From the NCBI GenBank assembly GCA_022661535.1, contig JAKULF010000002.1:1488001-1552000 (forward strand): DNA of 64,000 nucleotides, read 5' to 3'. The notes under the pieces are model-generated. The model did no database searches. It worked only from the letters and a program-made list of their open reading frames with translations, and was not told where the DNA came from. The position numbers and the translations under genes were made by a program. This DNA is from Eutypa lata (lineage: Eukaryota > Ascomycota > Sordariomycetes > Xylariales > Diatrypaceae). This document shows positions 12,185 through 25,417 of the stretch, in pieces (position 1 is the stretch's first letter; each line of letters begins with the position of its first letter).

Positions 12185-12540
12185 ATGAAACTAGCCTTGT
12201 TCTCCTTCATCTTTGCATTGATGGGCAGCGTAGCCTATACTTCGCCCATACCTGCTGAGGAAGATGTCCACGTTCATGGCAGCGAGGAGAATCAGGATAC
12301 GTATATAATTCCCGACCATATCTTATACAGGCGGTGCTAAGAAAGTCAAGGGCCCACCTAGAAGCATGCATTCTACATGAAGAGGAAGAAACGTACGTAT
12401 CCTATTCTACACCATAGAGTGATGCTTCACTAACGACCTTACAGTAAAAGTGGCTCATGCCCTTTTGGGTGAGTTCCGTAGGAGTAGAAGAAAGTGAAGA
12501 ATCAGAAGCTAATACATATTCTAGCTATCAGGATGCCTAA
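12185..12540 (+). CDS. Candidate small secreted protein, about 65 aa, multi-exon
   Basis: The ATG at 12185 opens a clear signal peptide (MKLALFSFIFALMGSVAYTS) followed by an acidic stretch (SPIPAEEDVHVHGSEENQD). Three fungal-type introns follow: 12301-12350 (GTATAT, TGCTAAG, CAAG), 12393-12444 (GTACGT, ACTAAC, ACAG) and 12469-12524 (GTGAGT, GCTAATA, CTAG). With these the frame stays open to TAA at 12538-12540 and encodes a short tail with two Cys (ending SGSCPFGYQDA). The last two introns are very convincing. The first acceptor is uncertain; AAG at 12341 is also in frame. Without splicing the frame ends at 12340 after 51 residues. No family is recognised. It resembles small secreted or effector-like proteins in size only. 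Confidence 0.5.
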
Positions 12541-13807
12541 TCCAAGTAGCGAGGACGTAACGTCGAGGAGTAGGCGAAGTGCTGGTAAATCTTCAAATAG
12601 CTACTATGTCTACTACCCTAGCATATGCCTATGTATATTTAGGTTCAGGTTATGGTTAGTTGGGGTATACGTTTTTGAGGGAATGTGCTGTATCTTTTCC
12701 GGTCTACCAAAGTAAGGTTAGATCTCAAAATCTATTTCATGAACTTCTTTAATTATGCCAGGACCTGGTGACTAAATTTTGCTGCCACTACTTGTAGCTA
12801 AACCCCCAACTGCATGCTTACCAAATATAACCTGTTAAGGATAACCCACATAGCCATTCTGATTTTAGCGTTGGCATATAGCTAGCGGTATAGGATTATT
12901 GTAAGAGTTTACCAATAACCAGATGAAAAAGAGGGGGTAGTTGTAGTCAATTAGTCCATTACATGTGCATCGGGTCAGTATTTATGAGGCGTTTTAGTAT
13001 AACCCTTATGCATATTGCTAGGTAACTGGACGGGAATAAATCAAAATCAGAATCTTCTAGAAAGAAGGGGCTAAGTCAAAGATGCAGGGAAAAGATTATG
13101 CATTAGGGGTATGTCATGTTAGGATTGCAGTTAGGAGCCGTGAGGGTTGGCCCTGAACATCAAGATTAAGAGAGCTAGCGTCATGTCGGAATTGCATCCT
13201 GAACACAAGTGAGAATCGGTTAAGCTGGTGGTGAAGTTGCTAACTAGTTCATTCAGCTTAATTGGACATATCTACACTTGGCTGATGCTGATCAACCTAG
13301 CCCCTGAGCAGGGATCCACGATGCAGTGGAATGCCCATCCAGCGTGTCTACGCCAAAAGGCCTTGACGAACCACATACTCTACACCAGAACCAATAACAC
13401 CCATTCTTCCATATTGCATCTAACACATCATATAATTGGACTGCTGCTCCTAAGCTGAACAGGAACAGGAACCGGAACCGAGTAAGACACCTAAATAGTC
13501 AATCGAGTTAGCTTGTAGAAACAAAACATGACATGATTATAAGAGTGTTTAAGGCGCTGCATCAGAGTGTATTTTATCGATCAAAGAAAAATCTCAGTCC
13601 CGTCTTGAAACATATTTTTTGGTGACAAATATCATCATAACAGTAGGTAGGGATTGAAGGAAACAGACAGTGTAGTGGAGGGGAATACGAACCAAACTGG
13701 GGCGGGGCGGCAGCCTCCAGCACCTACTCGAAGAGTGGGCGTTGCGAGACTGTCGCGGAGGGGATGAATCTGCACTAAAAAGATGCATTATCTTCCCTTG
13801 AAGCTAT
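12541..13807. other. Intergenic region, no gene seen
   Basis: AT-rich, with only short open frames and no splice-linked coding pattern. A downstream frame to 12715 contains many aromatic and Cys codons but is probably chance. The right end is the 3' flank of SKI3. A short GGAACAGGAACCGG-type repeat lies near 13460. Confidence 0.55.
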
Positions 13808-16800
13808 TCATGCGGCAGCAACACCACCAAGAGACTCCCAGCCACAGCTAGCCCAGGGTGCCAGCACAATCGCCTTCTGGGCATCCGCTGCTTTCGTCGT
13901 TCCTGAATAGGCCTGTGCTAAGTCCACGGCATCGAGTGCGCCTCTAGGCGGAACAGCTTTGAGAGCAACATTGAGCGCCATGTCTGCCGGGTACTCGTTG
14001 TCGTCTCCGCTGATCTCAGCGAGCCTAGACCAGCCGTGGGGTAGGTGGGGGTAGAGCATGACATCGTTTTGGACTTGGTTTAGAACGGCAGTCTCCGCGT
14101 CATCCTTTGAGCAAGCGGCGACGGCGCGAAGAACTTCGCCGATCCGAGAGTGGTCGAGGTCGCTGAGCTTCTCTCCGGTGCGAAGCGTGTGCAGTTCTGA
14201 CACGACGGCCTCGAGGGACTCTTCGTCGTCGTCGAGGAGTGCGATGACACCTAACAAGAGGACGGATCCGACGTGGCTTGTGCCCTTTTCAATAACATCG
14301 AAAAGCACTGTTCGGGCTTTGTCTCGTGCCTCTTCGGTATCGGTGGCCCATAGGATCTGCGCCAAAACGCAAACGGCATCGGGATTTCCACCTGATTCCG
14401 CAAGCGCTGCCTCCAAAAATACCACAGCATTATCGGCTTGCTTCAGGAAGTATTTGGCAAGACCAATGGTGAGATGGGCTGAAAGGCGCGCCTTTCTTCG
14501 TTGCTCTGCGTCGAGCTCGTTGGAAGATGAACTACTACTTAGCTCGAGAGCGGTCTTACTGCAATCTGCCGCGTCGGCAAAACGTCCAGCTGCTAAGTAG
14601 GACCTTGCGAGATCTGTCTTGGCAAGTGTGAAACGCCCTAGAGATTGAGGAGATTCCGTAGTTTCGTAATACGCTTCCAGACTCTCGCATGCCTTCTCAA
14701 GGGTAGCTATGGCCCGTGTGCTATCATCTGTTCTCTCCTGAAACAATGTCGATAGCTGTTGGTATGCCAGTTCCTGAGGATCAAGGCTCTGTAACTGGAC
14801 TAGAGCGAATAGTGGCTGAATCAGAGATACTACGGTCAAGTTGGGTGGCGCTGTACGGATATGATCAAACAGTGATACCGGGTACTGCCGTCTGGTTAGC
14901 AAAGACGAGGTCTCTGCTATATCCATAGCGTGAGTAAATAGCCCCCGAGCTTCCTTGGTATCACCATATAAAAGAGCCACAAGACCTTGACCGAGCCATG
15001 CATGAGCATAGTCGGGGTCATTGGACTGGGCCCTGGTGAAAGCCTCATTCGCAAGCTGGATGTCGTCTTGGAGAAGAGCCAAAGCTCCGAGGTTGGTCCA
15101 AGTGTGTGGACTCCTCTCATTCAAATATAAGCTGCGTACAAACGCGTGCTGTGCAACGGCCGGGCTAATCTCAGAAGTCACAACACCAAGTGAGTTCCAG
15201 AAATCAGGGTTGCCGGCTTCGAGCTCGATTGCGCGCTTAAAACAGCGGACGGCGGCTTTCTGGTACCGACTGGATTGAGAACGAATTCGTGCAGGAAGAC
15301 ATAGGTGGGCTCGATTTTCCGCCCAGCCTAAATTATAGTAGGCAATGGCTTGGGCATGAATATCATGAGCCGACACATGGATTGCTCGTTTGTGAGCTAG
15401 AATGGTGGCATGTAGGCTTCGAGTGAGATCGACACCGAGTTGTTCATCATCTGCGAATAAGCCCTTTGCGAGTACCACATTAGTTTCAACACCATCGACA
15501 TCCCGTAGAGTGGTGTAGGCAGATTCCACATCTTCTCCAAAGTGAATCAATGTGCGCAAGTTTTCGGTGGGGAAGTCTGCTAACCGACTCTGGATTGAAG
15601 AGAAAACAGAGCAAGCATCCCCAACTGCTTTCCAAAAATTGAAATTATTGATCATATCCGTCGGCACCGAGAGAGCTGAGTCGATGGTACCACTAGCTAA
15701 TTCGATAGCCTTGCCAAACAGACCCTTCTCAATGCAATCAAATGCATTTTCAACTAAGGTTTGCAGCATGGCAATGATGACACCTTCCTCGTCTGGTCGA
15801 TCTTGGACGACTTTGCGGTAGAGAGAAATCGAATCGTCATAGTCACCAATTTCACGTTTCACGTTCGCGAGCATGTATTTAGTGAACCAGGTATCACCCA
15901 AAGCTTTACCATCAACCGTCTCTTCCAGCTTCTGGGCGTTTTGAATCGCCTTAGTTGCTGCAATATATCGCCCTGAGTTATGATAGGCTTCTCCCAGCCC
16001 AACCCAAGAATGGTAATCGTTTGGTGCGATGCGTAGTGCATGCTGAAAAGATACAATGGCCTTGTTATAGTCTTGCTTGTTCAACTCAGCAACACCGAGA
16101 GCAGATAAAGGCCAGCTGATCCCTTTCTTCTTGGACCCGGGAGGCGGTCTGACTTTGCCAGAGTCTACTACCCGCTGAGCAACAAGTTCGACCCGATCCC
16201 AGTCACCATCGTCGGCAAAGGATCTGGCGAGTCTTTCGGCCGACTCAATCTCATTAGATGACAATTCAACGGCCTGTAGAAAGCATTTCCGCGCTCTCTT
16301 CCTATCCTTTACATAGTCTGCATAGTAAATACCGAGGCTGGTGTAGGCTGGTGCAAAGCTGTAGTCGCTCTTCAGAGCATCCAAGAAGTAAGCATATGCT
16401 CCATTGCGACTCTTCCTTGCCGCTTTAGAAGGATCGATATTCCAGATGCATTGACCTAAGCGATATCGTGTCTGCGCTAGGAGTTCCTTCGACACCGACT
16501 GTTCCTTTGCAGACTCCAATACTGACTCGAGTTCAGACTTTCCACGTATATGATCCCCTTTGAGAGCAAATAGCCAGGCAACTTCGGCACGAACTCGGAG
16601 GTTACTCGTGTCACCCTTAAGGGCACGTTGGAGAAAATCGATAGCCTGGTCGTATTCCTCTTCCTCTTCGTATATCAAACCGACACCAATCATGGCCGCA
16701 GTCGAGGAAGAATCTATTTCAAGAACTTTGTCGAACAAGAACTTCGCTTCCCCGTGATTTCGAGGAGATTGGTAGAAAACGAGAGCGGTGCCTAGATGAA

Positions 16801-18333
16801 GCATAAAAGCCTGGTTGGTATTCGTGAACACCTTTCCAGTCTTCCCCGTCTCAGCCACCATGATCTTCATTGCTTTGCGCATGAGTTCAACGTTGGTTTC
16901 GTGCTCTTCAAGATGTTGATAGTATTCGCCCATGAGTCTGTGAGCTAGCAATGAATTGGTGGAAGAGATGCCCTCCGTCATCATTAATAGCCTGTCTTCG
17001 TCGGTGAAGGGTATGACTAGAGTCGGTGCGCCACCATCCTCGTCATCTTCGCTCTCCTCATCATCTTTGTTTCCTTTTATCGCAGATTCTTTGCTATAAG
17101 TAGATGTTAGCATGCAATGCCCTCAGCTGCAATAGAAGATTTCTATGTACCCCGATGCAGGGAACTCAAGAACGTGTAGGGGGGATAATTGTTCGTATCG
17201 AGGGCTCGTAAGATAGGTAATACGTACGATGTGGAAGGATCCTGCTCTTGTTTTGGGAAGGGCGATAAGTTGCTGGTCATAAACCCAGTCAAGACTCGAC
17301 AAAGATCGCTGTCTGGAAAATGCGAACAATACCGGTTCAACACATTGACATCATAGTCTTTGATTTCTTTGCAGTCTTTCCATTCGATTGCAATGTCCCA
17401 AGCCAGCTTAAACGGATGATTGATGATGACCATATCATTAGCGAGCTTCTCCACCACATGTAGATGAGAAGGCTTTTCAGGGGCTGTCGTCGCAAGAAGG
17501 AGGTCATATCGAAATTGAATGAGCTTCTCTTCATACTGTCGTCGGATATCGTCGTCGTTAGACCAAGCAGTCAGTTGTTGGTAGATGGCTCCTAGTTTGC
17601 TCTGGCTAAGGACTTCCCTATTGACTTCCTGTGTCACTTGGGCAACCTTGGCACCTATCCGAGTGCGTCGTTCACCAATAAGGGTGTTGATGCGTTTCTT
17701 CTCATCAACCTCAAGAATTTGAGCCATCGTCTCGAAGGTCTTGGCGGGATGTGGAACGCGACCCTCAAGCGTGGGATAGATCGGGCTATCCGGTAGGATG
17801 ATCTCCAAGGCTTTGACATATTGGGAACGATCGCCATGAGTGCGGGCAAAGTCGATAAATTTGTCCACAACATCTTGACATTTGTACATCTCATCAGCAT
17901 CTCGGAAGATTTCGGCAAGCTTCAGAGTGGCGTTCTGATACTGCTCCAAGTACCTTGGGCCGAGCTTTTCGTAGACCTTTACGAGCCCTTGCCATGCTTG
18001 GGGATCACTAGGCCTTATGCGAGTGGCTGTATTGTATGCCTCTTCTGCCTGGGGGTAATTCCCCTTTTTGTCCGAGGCAAATGCGAGGAATACATGACTG
18101 GCAAGGTGTTAGTGGACTACCTAATATTGCATTGGGTACGTACGCCAGTATGTATGCCAGTATGTACATAGTACGCCCAGTGGTATGGAAGTTAGAAAAT
18201 AACCAGTAACTTACGCTTGGTGATTCCCAGGATCTTTGTTGATAATACCTTTAGCCTGTTCAGTTGCGTCATCCCACTTTTTGCTGCGGATGGCATCGTT
18301 AATAGCCTTCAACGCGGCCTTGTTGCTGGACAT
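13808..18333 (-). CDS. SKI3: Ski complex TPR subunit Ski3
   Basis: Exons (minus strand) are 18333-18215, 18097-17151 and 17088-13808, giving 1448 aa. The protein is TPR repeats almost throughout, from the N-terminal MSSNKAALKAINDAIRSKKW helix pair to the C-terminal WASCGWESLG, with an acidic linker (EESEDDEDGG) near residue 365. Length, N-terminal repeat and repeat spread match Ski3/TTC37, the scaffold that with Ski2 and Ski8 feeds mRNA to the cytoplasmic exosome for 3'-5' decay. Intron 1 (116 nt) has GTAAGT, CTAACACC and CCAG. Intron 2 starts GTACAT at 17150; only the CAAAG acceptor (17089) keeps frame, although a more typical TATAG lies 5 nt upstream. The product is cytosolic and the gene is likely constitutive. 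Confidence 0.93.
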
Positions 18334-19945
18334 CTTGGCGTTGTTACCAAGTTCATAAGCAAAAGACTCATGACTCCCCCAAATCGACCCCCCGACTTTA
18401 GACTGAGAGGCGTCAGGAATAGAGAGTAGATCCTAGCGTGGATATTCTTCGGTAGAATTGCTGCGCGCCTGAAGGTCTTGTCTTAGGGATGATGATGATG
18501 ACCCCTCAGAAGGCTGAAGGTCAGACAGCCTCCGGTTGATATTCGTAATTTTATGAAGAAACTGAAAGAACAAAGGGTGGGTGGGGAAGTGAGTGACATG
18601 TGGGGGTGTCCAGACTCAAGGTGGAAAATTCAAATGTACGTATTCTCGTTCAGTCATGTCATCGTTATCATCAGCAACCACAATGGGTGTTGTTGCTGTT
18701 GGTTGGTGGTATTGCATGAAAACATTCAATGGGATGTCATTCTTTCTCATAGTTATTTGCTTCATTCGTTGAGAAATTCTACCGGAATAATTTCGGATAA
18801 TCATTTTCACTAGTTATGCCGCTACGGTCTTAGTTATGCGAAGCTAATATATTATGCCAAGATCTTATGCAACCATCCCGGCTACCCGATGCCCGATAAG
18901 ACCAGAAGACTTCCAACAAGGTTCCATTTGGTCGTCGCGAATACTTCGGTTATGCACCTCTCGTTCATCGTAGGCATGGGCAAGTGAGGTTACATCTGTT
19001 GGATCTTCTTCTGCAGCGCCTCACGTTCGTCTCCAATCACAAGGCATTTCAGATCATTTGGGTTGTGATATACAGGGCATTCAGGGCAGTCTTGGCAGCT
19101 AACGAGGCGGGACCAGGGGCTGCTGACAACAGGTCTCTCAATTGCTACCTGAAGATAACGAAATAATGACCGATCGCCGCTTGATCGCCGCTTGATAACA
19201 TACCCGGATACCTAACATTTGTATGTATGTAACTTCAAAGTTGGCAAACCAAATAAATTGTCATCTGTCAGTTTCGTTATTTGACTTTCCCTTATGTCAC
19301 AAAAGATAAAGGAATTTATGTTTACTTGATAGACCAACTTGTATCTCCTCTTTGATCTTCTGTTCCTTTGCGAGGTATACGTACCTAATGAGTTATCGTC
19401 GTGTTTCACTCTTTTACGTCTCTTTGATTCATTCTAGATAAGAGAAAGATCAAGACCTGCATCATACATATGTACCTACCAACATCTATTCACTGGCCCT
19501 TATTTATCTAATTTAGACAGATGCCTTAATCAAGTGTATATCTCACTTCAGCTCTTTATATCTGAGACACTACAGAGTGGCGTACTTGCCTTAGGTACAT
19601 CGTTGCTCAGAGGTACATTTTTGTAGGTAATTCATGGACTCTAAATTACACCTGGCATACATCATCTCCCCAATATTGCCCAGCGGGAACTACGTAACTT
19701 AGCGCAGACCCCATCTATCTAGCTTTCTAGGCGTCGCCGTGGCATCGGGGTCTCTTGCTTACCGTCTTGACTTATTAGTGGACTACATCTCCTGACTTAT
19801 AACTCTAATCGTCCTATAGTCATTGACTTCCAAGTTTCAACCAACTTCTCAAGACACCCTCCACTACCACGAATCCGCGCGACTAATTGCCAGGCAGACA
19901 ATACAACCAGTCGCCCTAAGTGTGTCTACAACATATATACAAGTC
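18334..19945. other. Divergent intergenic region between SKI3 and the GH5 gene
   Basis: About 1.6 kb between two divergent starts. It holds the promoters of SKI3 (left) and the GH5 gene (right). I see no additional gene; the frames present are under 90 codons and unlike proteins. A short direct repeat (CGATCGCCGCTTGAT) occurs near 19170-19195. Confidence 0.6.
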
Positions 19946-22363
19946 ATGTCTTCCCTTCGTCTGACAATCGAAGATGGTCAATTCCGAGATAGTTACAGCA
20001 GATATGTTGTACTAAGGGGTATCAACGTTGCTGGCGATGCCAAGCTACCGAGCGAACCAGACCAACCTTCCCACGTTGCCGATGACTTCTTCGATGGCGA
20101 TAGCGTTCGATTCCATGGCCGCCCGTTTCGGAAAGAAGATGCGCATATACATTTCTCTCGATTAAAACGATTCGGCTATAATACCATTCGTTATGTATTT
20201 ACTTGGGAAGCCATTGAGGCCGCTGGTCCGGGGAAGTACGATGAGGTGTGGATAGAGAATACCATTGAGATTTTGAGGATTGCAAAAGACTATGGTTTCT
20301 ATATATTTATGGACCCTCATCAGGATGTGGTAAGTCTTCGATACTTCCTATGATGTATCCTGATCCGTGTATTGGGATTGGCCTATTAACTACTTGTCTT
20401 TGTAGTGGTCTCGTCACTGTGGAGGGTCAGGCGCTCCCATGTGGACAATATATGCCTGCGGTCTGAACCCTCAAAGCTTTGCCGCTACCGAGGCCGCCAT
20501 CGTTCACAATACCTATCCCGAACCCGACAACTTCCCGAAGATGATATGGTCTACCAATTACAACCGATTAGCCGCCGCAACTATCTTCACCCTATTCTTC
20601 GCCGGCCGCGATTTTGCGCCCAAGTGTATAATAGATGGTCAAAATATTCAAGATTACCTTCAGGGCCACTTCATGCGTGCGTGCGGACATCTTGCTAAGA
20701 GGATCCACGAGGCCGGCGATATCGAGAACGACGTCGTGTTCGGATGGGAGAGTTTGAATGAGCCCAACAGGTGTATGATTGGACATGCCGACCTCAGCGT
20801 CATCCCAAGTGAGCAGAATCTCAAGAAGGGTACTTGTCCTACGCTATGGCAGTCTATTCTGTTAGGATCTGGTCGTGCCTGCGAAGTGGACAGTTGGGAT
20901 ATGGGTGGACTGGGACCGTATAAAATTGGACGAACCTTGATTGACCCTCATGGAGAAATCGCGTGGCTACCGGAAGACTACGACGATTCAAGATATGGCT
21001 GGAAACGTGATGAAGGGTGGAAGATGGGCGAATGTCCGTGGGCGTTACATGGAGTCTGGGACCCATCTAAGGATGTTCTTCTGAGGAAGGATTATTTCGC
21101 GAAGCACCCTAAGACCGGCAAAGCTCTGGACTCCGAGGCCTTTACCAACACTTACTTTATGGACTTTTACAGGTTCTATCGCGACACTATACGGGCGATT
21201 CACAAGGACGCCATCATGCTCTGCCAGCCTCCCGTTTTGGAAATACCACCTAGCATCAAGGGGACTGAAGATGATGATCCCAAGATGGTGTATGCCCCGC
21301 ACTATTATGACGGTATCACGCTTATGACGAAGCATTGGAACCGTACTTGGAACGTTGATGTCCTTGGAGTTCTTCGTGGGCGATACTTGCATCCAGCATT
21401 CGCTATCAAGATAGGAGAGACAGCTATTCGAAATTGCTTCAAGGAGCAGCTGGCGGCGATAAGAAAGGAAGGGATCGATTATATGGGAAAGCATCCATGT
21501 GTATTGACGGAGTTTGGAATCCCCTACGACATGGATGATCAGAATGCCTACAAGACGGGTGATTATTCAAGTCAATCTGCGGCTATGGACGCCAACCACT
21601 TCGCTGTGGAGGGCGCCCATATGGAAGGTTACACTTTATGGCTATACGCTGCAACGGTAAGAAGAAACTGTCTTATCACTCCCTACGTGCACTTTGCTCA
21701 CAGTGAACATAGAACGACCACAGTCGTGGGGACCAATGGAATGGAGAGGATCTATCCATATTCTCGGTCGATGATCAGACCCTTCCTATTACACCAGTAC
21801 CACGAACGCCGAACGCCTCAACTTCTACGGACATTCCCCGAAAAGAAGTTGATGATGACTCGACGGTGACTCCGAGTAATCTGAAGAAAACACTAACCAA
21901 CCCCTCGATATCTTCCGAACCTTCGAGTCTCAAGCCGGAGCTCACGAGCGCCCCCGGGTACCGAGCCGCGGAGGCTTATGTCCGTCCAGCGCCTATCTAC
22001 ACCAACGGGTACATCGCGGATTACGTCTTCGATTTGAAGAAATGCGAGTTCACACTAAATCTCGAGGCAACGAAACTTCCGTCTGACGATCAACCCACTA
22101 CTATTTTCCTACCCGACTACCATTTCCCCGTGGAGCAGTGCACTGTTGTCGTCAGCGGCGGCAAGTGGGAGATCAGCACGGATGACGAGGAGCGCGCGCT
22201 CGTCCAGAAGCTGAGATGGTGGCATAGTGACGGACCCCAGAGCCTCAGGATAACGGGCGTGGTCAGACCCCACAACACCGCCGCTGGTACAGCCGAAGAC
22301 GTCGGGTATTTGGAGCAATGCCAGCAGTATGGCCTCAGTTTGAGAGATTGCAGTGTGATGTAG
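19946..22363 (+). CDS. GH5 ergosteryl-beta-glucosidase (EGH1/EGCrP2-like)
   Basis: Exons are 19946-20329, 20406-21656 and 21713-22363 (761 aa). The catalytic TIM barrel starts with the family pattern FVLRGINVAGDAK-like (here YVVLRGINVAGDAKLP). The acid/base Glu is in WESLNEP (about E247) and the nucleophile in VLTEFGIPYD (about E497); the barrel closes with the spliced motif GDQWNGEDLSIFS. A beta-sandwich C-terminal domain follows. Length and layout match yeast Egh1 (YIR007W, 764 aa) and Cryptococcus EGCrP2, which hydrolyse steryl glucosides and keep ergosteryl glucoside low. There is no signal peptide, consistent with an intracellular enzyme. Both introns have GTAAGW donors. The start at 19946 was chosen because homologues begin close to this strand; an upstream in-frame stretch to 19823 is low quality. 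Confidence 0.9.
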
Positions 22364-23874
22364 ATACTTAGACATGCTACAGCTTATAGCAGTTGTGGGG
22401 ATATGGCGACCACGTGCGATTTCAATTTGGGTTTGGGGTTGCTTATATATTTACATAGATGCTTTAGTATGTATTGTCTGGTCGTCACGGGTACAAGGGG
22501 TTTCAGACTTAACCATACACAGACACAGACGCAGATATGGATCGCGTTACTGGCGAAGCAATCGGGTTGGAATGAATCGGGGCGTTTGGGGGACTTCATT
22601 TACATATGCATCCGTACATACTTAAGTAGGTATCTTAGATCATCTTTTTACCTCAGCTGCGCACCTACATATCTAGACCTAATGACATCGAATAGTACGT
22701 CGCCGCCCCCAACCCAGATCCTCCCTCTCCCTTCCCTCTTGGGGAGAACAATCTGCAAGGCACAGCGCACACCGAGCTGAAACCGATTGAGGCTGAGATG
22801 GATAGATTGATGAGCGCAGTTCTGTGAAACGTCGCAATTTCGATGTAATTACCTGTAGGCGAAATCAATCGCAATCTGCAGCTACAACTAGTTCTAGCCA
22901 CTTACCTGCTTACCTGCTTACCTGTACCTATATGTATGTAGGCACTTTAGATAGATGTCCACGTGGGATTGTACACAGCCGTCTGTCTGTATTGTAGAAA
23001 GATTGTGCAACTTGAGTACCTAGGATGAATGGATGCTACGGCACACGGGAATTGCTCTTTTTGGGGGGGGGGGCTACGTCTTTGACGAGGCTGCACGTCT
23101 GTTCGAGGCAGTTTTCTTTCATTTCAAAATGTTACTTCTTTTTTTCCCCCGAATCCCCGCAGGTTTGGACCATGATCAATGATGATGAGCTGGGGTTCCC
23201 AGCAACTTTATACTTAATACGCACTTTTAATATCTTTGATCGTACACGTCGATGCTTGAATAATTGTTAGCCGAAACGTTAGCTGGTACGGGATGGCTAC
23301 CGATAGGCAGTATATGTGATCGACTCTGGGATTACTATCTCGATACTTGCAATTGCTTGCTTTTATATGGCATTTTAAAGTATATAAACAGTTTCGAAAG
23401 CATTATGCAAACCCTGGCTAAAGGTTTCCAAGAAGTAATTCTGACGGTTTCGGCTTACATTATTTCAAGCATTAGAGTGTATATCTAGCTGTAAGGGTAT
23501 ATTTGGTCTAACCACCTTTAGACCTATCTCTTCTTCCAACGGCAATTGAAAAGGACGGAAAGGGAGGAGGACCAGTGGAGGAGGGGTGTGTGTCCCATCT
23601 CACTGCATCGCATGCACGCACACACTGCTGCAGCTGCAGGCATAGTTAGGCGCTTCCAGAACCCGGATCGCGCTTGGTATTGGTCGGCTGTATTTCATCA
23701 TAATGAGAATTACCTATCGGGTTCCGCAATCAGCTTTTGAATGCCAGAGTGTGAAGGGGGTTGCAGCATAGCACGCGACGTCCTGCATATATTCGTTTTT
23801 ATCATTCCCTTATTGGTGAGATGTTTTCTTTTCTTTTCTTCTCTCGATTTACTGTTTCGACATAACTACATGTT

Positions 23875-23897
23875 TATATATATATATATATATATAT
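23875..23897. repeat. (TA)n dinucleotide repeat
   Basis: Twenty-three bases of uninterrupted alternating TA. Confidence 0.9.
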
Positions 23898-25403
23898 GTT
23901 ACCATCCGAATGTTTTTCGAAGCCACAACCAATTAAAGTGTTGTGTAGGATTAGCTATTTAGCCCGTTGATAAGAGTTGCAGTGCCCGAATGTCGGTGGT
24001 AACCAACAACGTTATAGCGGGTTACCTACGTATGAGGCTACGTACGCCTATCACCCTTAGCCTTTCTTCTTCGTAATTATATATCGTATGTTTGTAGCTA
24101 CTCGTCATTTCAAATTTCCAACAGATAACTTGTCATTTCCGAGGCTCCCTTTGATATAGCTAGGACGTATATCCAAACTACCTGCCTAGGTACCTATTAA
24201 CCGGGGAAGCCTGGCTACTTAGTATAATCTATCAATTGTCCATTAAGATGAGATGAGATGTACAGAACCGGGTGAACAATGGCTGACATCAGATAACTCC
24301 CTATGGAGTTTGCATGTCAAATATATTCTTCTCTCACATGTCTCATTTTGTTACAAAGGTTTGCAACCCGTCTCATATTTCTCCACAGCTTCCATTGAGT
24401 CAATGCATAGTAGCCGTCATAGTAGCTGAGTAGTAACTAATAGGAAGTTGATAATAAGGACCGTCCGTTCTCTCAAGTCAACCTTGAAAGTTGACACTTG
24501 AACTAACGTTAAACTTCGGATTAAGCGCCTAGCCGCTCTTCCATATTTATTACTCAGTCAAGACTCAAAACAGAGCTCCGGGTCAACAGGTACCTTGAGC
24601 GGCAGCCAAGGAACCGGGTCTAACAACCGAACCCTAGGTAAAGTCCTAACTACACCTCCCTGCCCCTGCTAAGGCCTACCTTCCGGTCTGCATATCGACC
24701 CGAAAGGCCGTTCAAATATGTACCTACCTAGGTAGTTACTTCGTACCAGAAGAGAGAGAAAAAAAAGAAGCAGAAAAGAAGTTAGTTACACTAAGCCTCT
24801 TCAGGTTCGGGTATCTTGAAACAAACTTGAACCCCACCTGCACTTGTTCAAAGGCGCCAAGAAGACCAATGAAACCACACAAGGATGAACTACGCATGTG
24901 CATGTACTCTTAACGTAACCAACATTATGTAACTACTGAATGGGGGGTAGCTTTTAAGTATATACCGTATAGTCAACCCCTCCACTAAATACTTCCGTAG
25001 AACTCGTAATCAAGCCCCTCCTACTCCCCTTGAACCAGCTGGAACCAACCAATGAATGTCGGTCGGTACTCTGGTTAGTAGTTACCTATGTAGTTAGTTA
25101 TGTAGTGCTAGCCTGTATACGTACATACATACATGTACATACTGCCTCTCCTACATGAGTAAAGTCAATTCGAGTTTCCATCTTCTCTTCGTCGCTGTTT
25201 GTTCAAAGCTGATATCCTCAACCACCTCCTACCTCCTACCTCCCACCTCTACCTCTTACCTGTTTCTACTACTTATTTCTCCCATCATCATTGGCTGTGC
25301 GCTTAATCGGCTTCATTATCTTGCTTGTCTTAATTGCCACCCAGTTAGCTCTTACTATCTTACTATCACTTCTCATATAAATTGACAAGTTATAGTTAAC
25401 TTG

Positions 25404-25417
25404 ACTAGGTACCTAGT
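25404..25417. repeat. 14-bp perfect palindrome ACTAGGTACCTAGT
   Basis: A perfect palindrome about 770 bp before the BCK1 start. Related ones lie upstream: TAGGTACCTA at 24187-24196 and CTACCTAGGTAG at 24724-24735. They could be binding sites or a common intergenic word of this genome. Confidence 0.8.

Noticed and set aside
12185..12540. Pheromone-type precursor
   Set aside because: No repeated mature peptide and no KR (Kex2) sites in the preferred spliced product.
14058..14600. 180-codon plus frame inside SKI3
   Set aside because: Shadow of the TPR coding strand, low complexity, no domain.
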